Shown: positions 43,028 to 51,291 of the stretch, piece by piece
Layout: every line of letters starts with the position of its first letter
Numbering within the stretch: the stretch's first letter is position 1
Assembly (NCBI RefSeq): GCF_022809115.1
Contig: NZ_JALGBH010000001.1
Coordinates: 558,001-622,000 of the forward strand
Length of the DNA: 64,000 bases
Direction: 5' to 3'
Source: Pedobacter montanisoli
Lineage (GTDB): Bacteria > Bacteroidota > Bacteroidia > Sphingobacteriales > Sphingobacteriaceae
Program-made: the position numbers and the translations under genes
Notes under the pieces: generated by a model
Told to the model about the DNA's origin: nothing
Seen by the model: only the letters and a program-made list of their open reading frames with translations
Databases searched by the model: none

Positions 43028-43789
43028 CTACTTGCCTAAAAAGAAATCAAAAGTATCTCCTCTAAGCCCTAAACGTATGGTTTCCAAAGGAATTACCTCT
43101 GCCGGCGCGATATTACCCAAGTTTACATTTGATCCTATCAACTTAATAAACCAAACCTGTTGCTCTTTTTGCGGCGCTTCCCAAATAATTCTTTCGCTTG
43201 GTATCTGTGTTAAGATCTCATCTACCAAACCTTCCCTCACTTCTCCGGTACCACGATAAATACCCACATTTCCTCCTTCTCTGGCTTCTGCAATCACCTT
43301 CCAAGAACCGGCTTCTATTTCTGCCTGCATCAGCTTAATCCATTTGTAAGGAGCAAATATCTTGGTAGCATCTTTAGATCCCACTTCAGAAATTACGGTA
43401 ACCTGTTTAGATAATTTTCTGATATAATCACATTTTATATCATGCTCTATATCCATAGAACCATCCGAAACCTCTGCATATTCCATTCCATATTCATCTA
43501 AAACACGTTGGTAATCTTCAAACTGGTTACGTACGGTAAAGGCTTCAAATAACGTTCCGCCAAAATAAGTCGGAATGCCGGCACTTCTGTAAAGCTCCAG
43601 TTTTTCTTTTAAACGTGGTGTAACATGCGATGTTGACCATCCCAGTTTCACAATATCTGTATGCACACCTGCAACATCTAAAAAATCTTCTACCTGTCTT
43701 AAGCTCAGACCCTTATCCATAACCATGGTAAGGCCTTTTTGACGAGGTTTTATAGAGCGCTCAGGTAAGTCATTTAATTTGAAATTCAT
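43028..43789 (-). CDS. Phosphosulfolactate synthase family protein (ComA-like)
   Basis: The 253-residue protein matches the ComA family, which adds sulfite to phosphoenolpyruvate to give phosphosulfolactate. Visible blocks are KPRQKGLTMVMDKGLSLRQV, DIVKLGWSTSHV, GIPTYFGGTLFEAF and EVSDGSMDI, then a TIM-barrel end with GDTFDFFLGK. In archaea it serves coenzyme M synthesis. Bacteroidota lack coenzyme M; a sulfonate such as cysteate for sulfonolipids is a possible product, unproven here. It shares a strand with aroE and gldD. Confidence 0.85.
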   Translation of the reverse strand: MNFKLNDLPERSIKPRQKGLTMVMDKGLSLRQVEDFLDVAGVHTDIVKLGWSTSHVTPRLKEKLELYRSAGIPTYFGGTLFEAFTVRNQFEDYQRVLDEYGMEYAEVSDGSMDIEHDIKCDYIRKLSKQVTVISEVGSKDATKIFAPYKWIKLMQAEIEAGSWKVIAEAREGGNVGIYRGTGEVREGLVDEILTQIPSERIIWEAPQKEQQVWFIKLIGSNVNLGNIAPAEVIPLETIRLGLRGDTFDFFLGK

Positions 43790-43842
43790 ATTGCTGGCAA
43801 AGTTAAAAAACTCTGCTGTTTTATTAGGGTTAAAAATGTTAA

Positions 43843-45246
43843 CTATTTAATGTATCTGTTGATCACGTCAATAATTGCACTGTTTTGTTGCAATTGTGGT
43901 AAATATTCAAACAGAATATAGTGTTTCTCAGGATCGGTTACCAGAGCTGTTTCCAGATAAGCCATTGCTTCCTGGGTTTGTCCCAAAGCAAAAAGATAGG
44001 CCACCATTCTGTAATACAGTTCTGCGGCATCTGGGTTATTTTTAATGGCTTCTGCCATCGTTTCAGAAGCTTCTAACAATCTGCCCTGTTCATAAAGCAC
44101 TGTAGAGAAATCAAGCCATGCTTCTACATCTACAGGGTTATACTCTAAAACTTTATAATAGGCCTCTATCGATTCTTCTATCTGCCCGAGTTTATAATGT
44201 GCATCGGCTATTGCAAACCAGAAATCAGCATTTTCATCATCTAAATCCAGTGCTTTTTTATAGAAATGCAATGATTCGAAATAACGTTCTTCTGCATTGA
44301 GGGTAACACCTATGCCAAACCACGCATCGGCCATTTTTGAATCCATTTTCACCGATTTTTTATAATAGGATCTGGCTTCATCCATTCTATCGAGCTTCTC
44401 ATAGCACTCTCCTATGGCACAATAGGTATCGGCATTGGGCGGTTCATATTCAAAGGTTTGTTTATAAACATCAATGGCTTCTTCAAATTTTTCTAACTGA
44501 ACCAAAGCGTTTCCTTTGTTAAAATAAGCTGAAGCAAAGTTTTCTTTGATCAGTATGGCGTAATCATATGCATCTATAGCTTTCTCATACAATTCTAATT
44601 TATGGTAAGAGTTTGCCAGGTTATACCAGGCCGCATATGAATAAGGATCATTATCGATGTATTCTTTATAAAACTGGATACTTTCTTCCTGTTTATCTAA
44701 AATATCATAGCAAAAGGCCAGCTCATATAAACCATCTTTATTCTCCATATTTTGCTCCAGACTACGTTTAATGTACACGATAGCCTGCTCATAATCGTGC
44801 ATGCTCTGGTAAACATAGGCTATCTGCAATAAGATCTCGTCAGTTGTTTCGGCAAAAAGCAGGGCCTTTTCAAGATTTTCCAAAGCTTCTGCATAACGCT
44901 CCTGATTATGATAGATGTTTCCTCTAAGCACATAGATCTCTGCCTCTGACGGTTCGAGCATCTCGGCTTTTTCCAAAGCTTTAAAAGCCCTTTCTACCTG
45001 ATTGGTCAATAAAAGTAACTGAGCTTGTTTAATCAGGAAAACTGCTGCAAAAGGATGCTGGCTTAAGGCAAAATCTATTACCTGTAACGCCTTAACAGGA
45101 TCGTTTTTCTCAATGTAATTGTCTATAATATATTCAAAAGCCTGCGCATCAAAAAAATACTGATCCTGGTTACGAATCATTTCTTCATAACGTTCAACAG
45201 AGTGTTGACCATCCTCATTATAATCAAATTCAAATTCTTCTTCCAT
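43843..45246 (-). CDS. Cytoplasmic TPR-repeat protein
   Basis: The 467-residue protein is nearly all tetratricopeptide repeats, about ten to twelve units of 34 residues (for example AEIYVLRGNIYHNQERYAE and AWYNLANSYHKLELYEKAID). There is no signal peptide; the N-terminus is acidic (MEEEFEFDYNED). It is a scaffold protein without recognised partner. It precedes the ComA-like gene by 53 bp on the same strand and is probably the first gene of that unit. A 235-bp AT-rich gap upstream shows no clear consensus promoter. Confidence 0.9.
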   Translation of the reverse strand: MEEEFEFDYNEDGQHSVERYEEMIRNQDQYFFDAQAFEYIIDNYIEKNDPVKALQVIDFALSQHPFAAVFLIKQAQLLLLTNQVERAFKALEKAEMLEPSEAEIYVLRGNIYHNQERYAEALENLEKALLFAETTDEILLQIAYVYQSMHDYEQAIVYIKRSLEQNMENKDGLYELAFCYDILDKQEESIQFYKEYIDNDPYSYAAWYNLANSYHKLELYEKAIDAYDYAILIKENFASAYFNKGNALVQLEKFEEAIDVYKQTFEYEPPNADTYCAIGECYEKLDRMDEARSYYKKSVKMDSKMADAWFGIGVTLNAEERYFESLHFYKKALDLDDENADFWFAIADAHYKLGQIEESIEAYYKVLEYNPVDVEAWLDFSTVLYEQGRLLEASETMAEAIKNNPDAAELYYRMVAYLFALGQTQEAMAYLETALVTDPEKHYILFEYLPQLQQNSAIIDVINRYIK

Positions 45247-45484
45247 AATTTTGAATACTTAAAGAACTACCCTAATACTAGCTTGAACATTATAAGTTTA
45301 CGTTATTTATTAAAATAGCCCATAAAATAATTTTCCACACAACACCTTTAAAAAGCTCAAATCACTCACAATTAAACGGTTATAAGCCCTATTTTTTATA
45401 CACCTATAATGTTTAAAACCTATCAACACATGCTTTTAGGCATAAATCACTTATATTTATTCAAAAACCCTAAACTATTATTTG

Positions 45485-45934
45485 ATGAGAGCTTTATTTA
45501 AACTGGTTTTGTTATGCGGTATAATTGTTAATATCAAAACCTATGCCCAAACACAAAATGAAGAGAGCAATGTAAAGGTTGCTATAAATCTACTTTTTGA
45601 TGGCATGCGCAACAGAGACACCACCATGATCAGAAATGCCTTTGCTGAACGCCCTATTATGCAAACGATAAGCCGTGGGGAGGTTAAAACAGAAAGAGTA
45701 GATGATTTTATTAAAAGTATAGCAAAGCCTTTTCCTGAAAAATTTGACGAAAGGATAACTTTTGACAAGATTTTAATTGATGCCAATCTGGCAAGTGTAT
45801 GGACCAGCTATAAGTTTTATATTGGCGAAAAGTTTAGCCATTGCGGAGTAAATTCTTTTCAGCTGTTAAAAACTGATAAGGGCTGGAAGATCATTTATAT
45901 CATCGACACCCGCCGGAAAGATAACTGTAATTAA
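45485..45934 (+). CDS. Secreted NTF2-like (SnoaL-fold) protein
   Basis: The protein has a signal peptide (about 1-20, ending TYAQ) and an NTF2-like cone fold: VKVAINLLFDGMRNRDT, VDDFIKSIAKPF, and a final strand pair with FQLLKTDKGWKIIYIIDTRR. No catalytic pair is evident. A TTG precedes the ATG; I use the ATG at 45485 (149 residues). It is a single-gene unit convergent with the aminopeptidase gene. Confidence 0.82.
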   Translation: MRALFKLVLLCGIIVNIKTYAQTQNEESNVKVAINLLFDGMRNRDTTMIRNAFAERPIMQTISRGEVKTERVDDFIKSIAKPFPEKFDERITFDKILIDANLASVWTSYKFYIGEKFSHCGVNSFQLLKTDKGWKIIYIIDTRRKDNCN

Positions 45935-45941
45935 AAATATA

Positions 45942-45994
45942 GGGTGTTCAAATGATGTCACATTGCTTGTCGAAATGTAATCATTTGAACACCC
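45942..45994. terminator. Long hairpin between convergent NTF2-like and aminopeptidase genes
   Basis: GGGTGTTCAAATGAT (45942-45956) pairs perfectly with 45980-45994; an inner ACATT/AATGT stem adds five pairs. A T-rich flank favours termination on the minus strand. Confidence 0.8.
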
Positions 45995-46003
45995 TCTTAA
46001 TTC

Positions 46004-48505
46004 TTAGTTTTTATTATTCATTTTCTCTGCAGCATCTTTAAAGATCGCGGCCTGTTTTAGCAATTCTGCTTTTAATTCATTATTCGTTTCTTTATCGGCA
46101 GCAGCATTTTTGGCTTTTTCAAGATTTTGAAAGCCTACTACCATTTGTCCACTCACATATTTTGTTAAAGTGGTTCTGTCCATATTTTTCACCAGCGAAT
46201 TGGTAACTTTTGATATAACCTGTGTATTCTTATTCTTGGCTACATAACCCATATAAGAACCGATTAATGATGCCAGTCTGTTAATGTTAGACTCATCAAA
46301 TACCTGCACAAAATAATCTGCATATGCATCATCGCCTAAACCGGCATAAACCTGAGTTACCTGAATTGGGATATGAAGTCTTGTGTCTTCATCAAGGCCA
46401 TTAATTACGGTGTTTATCGTTGCCGGTTCATAGGCATTAATTGCGGTAACCCCAGCGCCTATTACTTTATAAGACTGATCTTTAAGCGCTTCTTTAGCCA
46501 AAGGCAGATAGCTCTGATCTTTTGATTTCGCCAAAGTTAAAATGGCTTTTTCTCTTACCGCAGAACTTTTATCTGCCTTAGCCAGTTGTACAATTTTTGC
46601 AGCAGCAAGTTGTTTTACGGTTTCGTCATTTAATTTTAAAGCTGAAACAGCCAATGCTCTTAAATTGCTATTCTGATCCTGCAACCCCAAAACAAGAAGA
46701 TTTATTGCTTCTTTTTCTGAAGAACGTGCAGCAGCTTTTAAAGCTTCAATCCGATTAGCATATGAAGGTGCATTTTTATATTGAAAAACATATTCCGCCA
46801 AGGTTTTATCTCTTTTTATCTCACCAACTAAAGTTTTATCGGGGTCTAAGTCAATCAAGTCGGGTTTTGCTGCAACATTAAAGCTAAAGGTCTGCTCTCT
46901 GGCATCAATTAAAATCTCTTTTCTGATTTTTGCACCTCCAACATATAAATCTACTTTTAAAGGCAGAATAAAAGTCTGCACCTTATCTGACTGTATTTGC
47001 TTTACATGAAGCGTAATTTTGCTTCCTGTATAATCATATTTAACGTCTAATACAGGGTGGCCTCCGTTAAAATACCATTGGTTAAAATAAGGCGCCCAGT
47101 CTTTTCCGGTTACTTCTTCAAAAGCCAGCCTTAACTGATGCGGTTCTCCTGTTTTAAAAGCATTGCTTCTTAAATAAAGATTTAAGCCCTTAAAAAAGGC
47201 ATCATCTCCCATTTGATTTTTTAAAGCATACAAAATAATAGAGCCTTTTGCATAACTCACATTATCAAACATATCTTCTTTATCATTGTAATAATAACGG
47301 GCAAGCACCGGGCTTTCTCCGTTTTTCGTAGATTGCAGATAACTGCTTAGTTTTTCATATCTCACTTCATCTTCTGCATCTTTACCTGCGTCATGACCTT
47401 TCCATAAGATCTCTGAAATTGTGGCAAAGCTCTCATTAACCGTTAAATTAGACCATGATTCTGCGGTAACATAATCGCCAAACCACTGATGAAACAATTC
47501 GTGTGCAATAGTGCCTTCCTCATCACCATCTAACAATTCACGGGCAGTACGTTGTACGTGCTCTCCATGTAAAGTTGCCGTAGTATTTTCCATCGCCCCT
47601 GATACGTAATCTCTAACCACAATTTGCGAATACTTGTTCCAGGGATAATCTATACCTAATTTATTGCTGAAAAACTCAATCATTTTAGGTGTTTTGCCAA
47701 AAATCTGCTTGGCATAAGGCGCATATTTAGGTTCTAAATAATAACTTACTTCCTTACCTTTCCAGCTGTCTTTAGTTATTTTAAAATCGCCCACCGCCAT
47801 CATAAACAGATATGGAGCATGAGGTAAGTCCATTTTCCAAGTATCGGTTCTTGTGCCATTGGTGTTTACTTTCTGGGTAAGCAATTTACCGTTTGAAAGT
47901 GTAACATATTTAGATGGGACTGTCATTGAAATTTCGGCAGTAGTTTTCTGATTCGGCTTATCTATGGTTGGAAACCAGGCAGATGAAGCTTCTGTTTCTC
48001 CCTGAGTCCAGATTTGGACAGGTTTGTTTTTATCTGTTCCATCAGGATTAATAAAATATAAGCCCTTAGCATCTGTAATAGCAGCGCTACCTTTGGTTTT
48101 TAATTCATTAGGCTTGGCTGTATAAGCAATAAACAGTGTATATTTCTCATCTTTCAAATACTTCTTGTTTAACTTAATAAAAAGCTGCTCGTTATCATAA
48201 GTATATTTTAAAGGTGTATTTGTTTTTGCTCCTACCAAAGCTACTTCTTTAATATCCATGCCTTTGGCATCAAGCGTTAAAGAATCGGTATTGTAAAAAT
48301 AGGGCTTTAAGGTTATCCAGGCCTTACCGTATAAATATCGTTTGGCATAATCAAAGCTCACATCCAGTTTAGTATGTACCAAAGCGTTGATCTTGGTTGG
48401 TGTGGCTCTGTAAACCTTGTTGACTTCGTTATCCTGAGCATAAATACTGGTAGAACCCAGTGTTAAGAAAGCGAGTATTCCCGCTATAAGATATTTTATT
48501 TTCAT
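46004..48505 (-). CDS. M1-family aminopeptidase with C-terminal HEAT-like repeats
   Basis: The 833-residue zinc peptidase has a signal peptide (cut near IYAQ), the M1 N-terminal beta domain, the exopeptidase motif GAMENTT, the zinc motif HELFHQ (about 335-340) with the downstream NESFA carrying the third ligand, and a C-terminal helical repeat region (about 570-830) with HEAT-like units such as AVREKAILTLAKSKD. It removes N-terminal amino acids from peptides, probably in the periplasm or outside. It resembles aminopeptidase N but is extended at the C-terminus. Confidence 0.93.
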   Translation of the reverse strand: MKIKYLIAGILAFLTLGSTSIYAQDNEVNKVYRATPTKINALVHTKLDVSFDYAKRYLYGKAWITLKPYFYNTDSLTLDAKGMDIKEVALVGAKTNTPLKYTYDNEQLFIKLNKKYLKDEKYTLFIAYTAKPNELKTKGSAAITDAKGLYFINPDGTDKNKPVQIWTQGETEASSAWFPTIDKPNQKTTAEISMTVPSKYVTLSNGKLLTQKVNTNGTRTDTWKMDLPHAPYLFMMAVGDFKITKDSWKGKEVSYYLEPKYAPYAKQIFGKTPKMIEFFSNKLGIDYPWNKYSQIVVRDYVSGAMENTTATLHGEHVQRTARELLDGDEEGTIAHELFHQWFGDYVTAESWSNLTVNESFATISEILWKGHDAGKDAEDEVRYEKLSSYLQSTKNGESPVLARYYYNDKEDMFDNVSYAKGSIILYALKNQMGDDAFFKGLNLYLRSNAFKTGEPHQLRLAFEEVTGKDWAPYFNQWYFNGGHPVLDVKYDYTGSKITLHVKQIQSDKVQTFILPLKVDLYVGGAKIRKEILIDAREQTFSFNVAAKPDLIDLDPDKTLVGEIKRDKTLAEYVFQYKNAPSYANRIEALKAAARSSEKEAINLLVLGLQDQNSNLRALAVSALKLNDETVKQLAAAKIVQLAKADKSSAVREKAILTLAKSKDQSYLPLAKEALKDQSYKVIGAGVTAINAYEPATINTVINGLDEDTRLHIPIQVTQVYAGLGDDAYADYFVQVFDESNINRLASLIGSYMGYVAKNKNTQVISKVTNSLVKNMDRTTLTKYVSGQMVVGFQNLEKAKNAAADKETNNELKAELLKQAAIFKDAAEKMNNKN

Positions 48506-48710
48506 ATGAGGTATTTTTGGTAAACTTAAGACAAGTTAACTTTAGTCAAAGTTACAGCTTTATTCAAAATTTAATGTTTTGCACAAATTATGATTGAACC
48601 AATAGCTTACCGATTTTAAACAGTTTCTTACTATTTGGGGTTACCGTTTGGCTTTTCCTCCTATTTTTTGTTGATTTGTAAATAGGTTAATTAAAAATCA
48701 AGAATACATA

Positions 48711-50252
48711 ATGATACCAGATATTCAATCCATTTTAAAGCAATTGGGTATTGCTTCCCTTAATCCATCTTACAGTACAGGCAGTAAATGGAGCCCGGCT
48801 ACCGACGGAAAACAGATCGACAGCATGTCGCCGGTTGACGGCAAAAAGATTGCTTCGGTATATACCGCTTCTGAACAAGAGTACAATCATGTAATTACCA
48901 CTGCACAAAGCGCTTTTAAACACTGGAGTAAAGTACCTGCACCAAAACGAGGTGAAATTGTGCGCCAGTTTGGTGATGCTTTGAGAAAAAATAAGGAAGC
49001 CTTAGGTACCCTGGTTTCTTACGAAATGGGAAAAAGTTTGCAGGAAGGATTTGGCGAAGTGCAGGAAATGATTGATATATGTGATTTCGCTGTGGGTTTA
49101 TCACGCCAGCTTTATGGATTGACTATGCATAGCGAACGTCCAAGCCACCGTATGTACGAACAATGGCATCCGCTAGGTGTGGTAGGCATTATTTCGGCGT
49201 TTAACTTTCCGGTTGCCGTATGGAGCTGGAACGCTGCTTTAGCCTGGGTATGCGGTAATGTTTGCGTGTGGAAACCTTCAGAGAAAACACCATTAACCGC
49301 TATTGCATGTCAACATATTATACAAGAGGTATTTGAAGCTAATGATATTCACGAAGGTGTTTCATGCCTTGTAACGGGCGACCGCCACATTGGTGAATTA
49401 ATGAGCAACGATAAACGTGTTGATTTGGTTTCTGCTACCGGTTCTACCAGAATGGGTAAAGCCGTGGCGGCTGCTGTAGCCGGCCGTTTGGGTAAATCTC
49501 TTTTAGAGCTAGGTGGTAACAACGCCATTATCATCTCTAAAGATGCCGATTTAGACATGTCATTAATTGGAGCGGTTTTTGGAGCCGTAGGTACAGCCGG
49601 ACAACGCTGTACAACTACCCGCCGTTTAATTATTCACGAAAGTGTTTATGAAAACTTTAAAGCAAAACTGGTTAAAGCTTACGGGCAATTAAGAATAGGC
49701 AATCCTTTAGATCAGCATAACCACGTTGGTCCTCTTATTGATACGGATGCCGTGAATGCTTATCTAAGTTCTATAGAGAAATGTAAAGCAGAAGGCGGAA
49801 AATTTGTAGTAGAAGGTGGTGTATTAAGCGGAGATGCTTACAGTTCTGGCTGTTATGTAAAACCATGTATTGCAGAGGTTGAAAATCATTACGAAATTGT
49901 TCAGCATGAAACATTTGCGCCGATTTTATATTTGATCAAATACAAAGAATTAGACGAGGCCATTGCTTTGCAAAATGGCGTGCCTCAAGGTTTATCTTCG
50001 GCTATTATGACCTTAAACCTGCGTGAAGCTGAGCAATTCTTATCTGCACAGGGTTCAGATTGCGGTATCGCCAACGTAAACATCGGTACATCTGGTGCTG
50101 AAATAGGCGGTGCTTTTGGCGGTGAAAAAGAAACCGGTGGAGGTAGAGAAAGTGGTTCTGATGCCTGGAGAAATTATATGCGCAGACAAACCAACACCAT
50201 CAACTACTCAACAACATTGCCTTTAGCACAGGGAATTAAATTTGACCTGTAA
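48711..50252 (+). CDS. ALDH7-family aldehyde dehydrogenase (antiquitin-like)
   Basis: The 513-residue dehydrogenase belongs to ALDH family 7, best known for oxidising alpha-aminoadipate semialdehyde in lysine breakdown. Catalytic Glu is in LELGGNNAI and the nucleophile Cys (about 300) in GQRCTTTRR, a family-7 hallmark with FGAVGTAG just before. The proton/substrate region ends with GAEIGGAFGGEKETGGGRES. No other lysine catabolism gene is adjacent, so the substrate is inferred from the family. A strong terminator follows. Confidence 0.93.
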   Translation: MIPDIQSILKQLGIASLNPSYSTGSKWSPATDGKQIDSMSPVDGKKIASVYTASEQEYNHVITTAQSAFKHWSKVPAPKRGEIVRQFGDALRKNKEALGTLVSYEMGKSLQEGFGEVQEMIDICDFAVGLSRQLYGLTMHSERPSHRMYEQWHPLGVVGIISAFNFPVAVWSWNAALAWVCGNVCVWKPSEKTPLTAIACQHIIQEVFEANDIHEGVSCLVTGDRHIGELMSNDKRVDLVSATGSTRMGKAVAAAVAGRLGKSLLELGGNNAIIISKDADLDMSLIGAVFGAVGTAGQRCTTTRRLIIHESVYENFKAKLVKAYGQLRIGNPLDQHNHVGPLIDTDAVNAYLSSIEKCKAEGGKFVVEGGVLSGDAYSSGCYVKPCIAEVENHYEIVQHETFAPILYLIKYKELDEAIALQNGVPQGLSSAIMTLNLREAEQFLSAQGSDCGIANVNIGTSGAEIGGAFGGEKETGGGRESGSDAWRNYMRRQTNTINYSTTLPLAQGIKFDL

Positions 50253-50259
50253 ATAAAAG

Positions 50260-50289
50260 AAGAGGCTACTTTAAAAAGTAGCCTCTTTG
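50260..50289 (+). terminator. Intrinsic terminator of the ALDH7 gene
   Basis: AAGAGGCTACTTT (50260-50272) pairs with AAAGTAGCCTCTT (50275-50287), with at least a two-base loop, then TTT. Confidence 0.9.
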
Positions 50290-50324
50290 CATTTATATAT
50301 GGACCCAAAACGGGGAAGTATGTT

Positions 50325-50966
50325 TTATTTTGCAAACGGATCTTCAATCAACAGATCATTAAGTGTTGTTTTTTTGTTTGCTACATTTTTAGCATATACC
50401 GGAGCTAAAGATTTTACGTCACTGATTTCTGCTTTAAATTTATCTAAGTTAAGAGAAGCCTTCATTCCTAATTCTGCATAGTAGGTTTCTGCTGCTCCAC
50501 TTAAAGTGATACTTGCTTTGTCTGTTACATTGGTATATAAACTAACGGTATTTGCATTGATATTGGCTTTAGCGTTGTCTTTAAGTGTGATGTTAAGTTC
50601 TAAAAAACTCACTTTGTTAACCGTTTTTATGATAGCGTTACCACAAGCTTCAATCGTATTGATGTTTTTAACATAAACAGCTACCGTTAAAGGTTCTTTT
50701 TCAAATGAGCTAATTCTAAGCTCACCGTTTTGTTGTTGTACTAAAGCATTCTTAGTATAATAGCTATCATACACTTTTACCGATTCTGTTGGGGCTTGTA
50801 ACAGTAAAATTTCTACATTACCATTGGCTACAATTTTTTTAATGTTTTTTAAGTCGTTCAAAGTAGTTACTGCTTTTTCATTTGAACTGTCTGCAGCATA
50901 TGTGCTGTTTAATCCGATTACCGAAAAAATGCTTGCGGTAATTAATGTTGTGATAAAAGTTTTCAT
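50325..50966 (-). CDS. Secreted GIN-domain (DUF2807) protein
   Basis: The 213-residue protein has a signal peptide (about 1-24, cut near TYAA) and a repetitive beta structure (LTVAVYVKNINTIEACGNA, LELNITLKDNAKANINA, ITLSGAAETYYAEL) typical of the GIN domain, a right-handed beta helix once described as a putative adhesin head. Many Bacteroidota carry several. No partner gene is adjacent. The gap upstream to the SNF2-family gene (325 bp) holds two inverted repeats. Confidence 0.82.
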   Translation of the reverse strand: MKTFITTLITASIFSVIGLNSTYAADSSNEKAVTTLNDLKNIKKIVANGNVEILLLQAPTESVKVYDSYYTKNALVQQQNGELRISSFEKEPLTVAVYVKNINTIEACGNAIIKTVNKVSFLELNITLKDNAKANINANTVSLYTNVTDKASITLSGAAETYYAELGMKASLNLDKFKAEISDVKSLAPVYAKNVANKKTTLNDLLIEDPFAK

Positions 50967-51063
50967 AATTAAAATATTTTTAAGGGTTTGTATATCTGTA
51001 TTTTATCAGTTAATTTGTTTTGTAGATAAGACAGTGATTTTTTAAAAAGGTTTCATGATGAAA

Positions 51064-51132
51064 GCTTGTTTTATACCACATCAAAACAAGCATAGACCAA
51101 CGCCTTAATTTTTTCGACGAAAATTTCGTCGA
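51064..51132. repeat. Two inverted repeats in the 325-bp gap between GIN and SNF2-family genes
   Basis: GCTTGTTTT (51064-51072) pairs with AAAACAAGC (51083-51091). Further on, TCGACGAAA (51114-51122) pairs with TTTCGTCGA (51124-51132) around a single base, which looks like a protein-binding palindrome more than a terminator. The remainder of the gap is AT-rich with no ORF. Confidence 0.6.
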
Positions 51133-51291
51133 TCATGTATTTTCTATGAATTCTATAAAAAGAAGTGGAGATTACACCTCATTTTCGAGAAGAATGCAAC
51201 ATTTATCAATCATTATTTGATTAAGCAGGAGAATTGCCGTAAGTTTAAAATTTTTTATCAGTTAGCTTAAATTGTTTTTAACCGATTTAAA

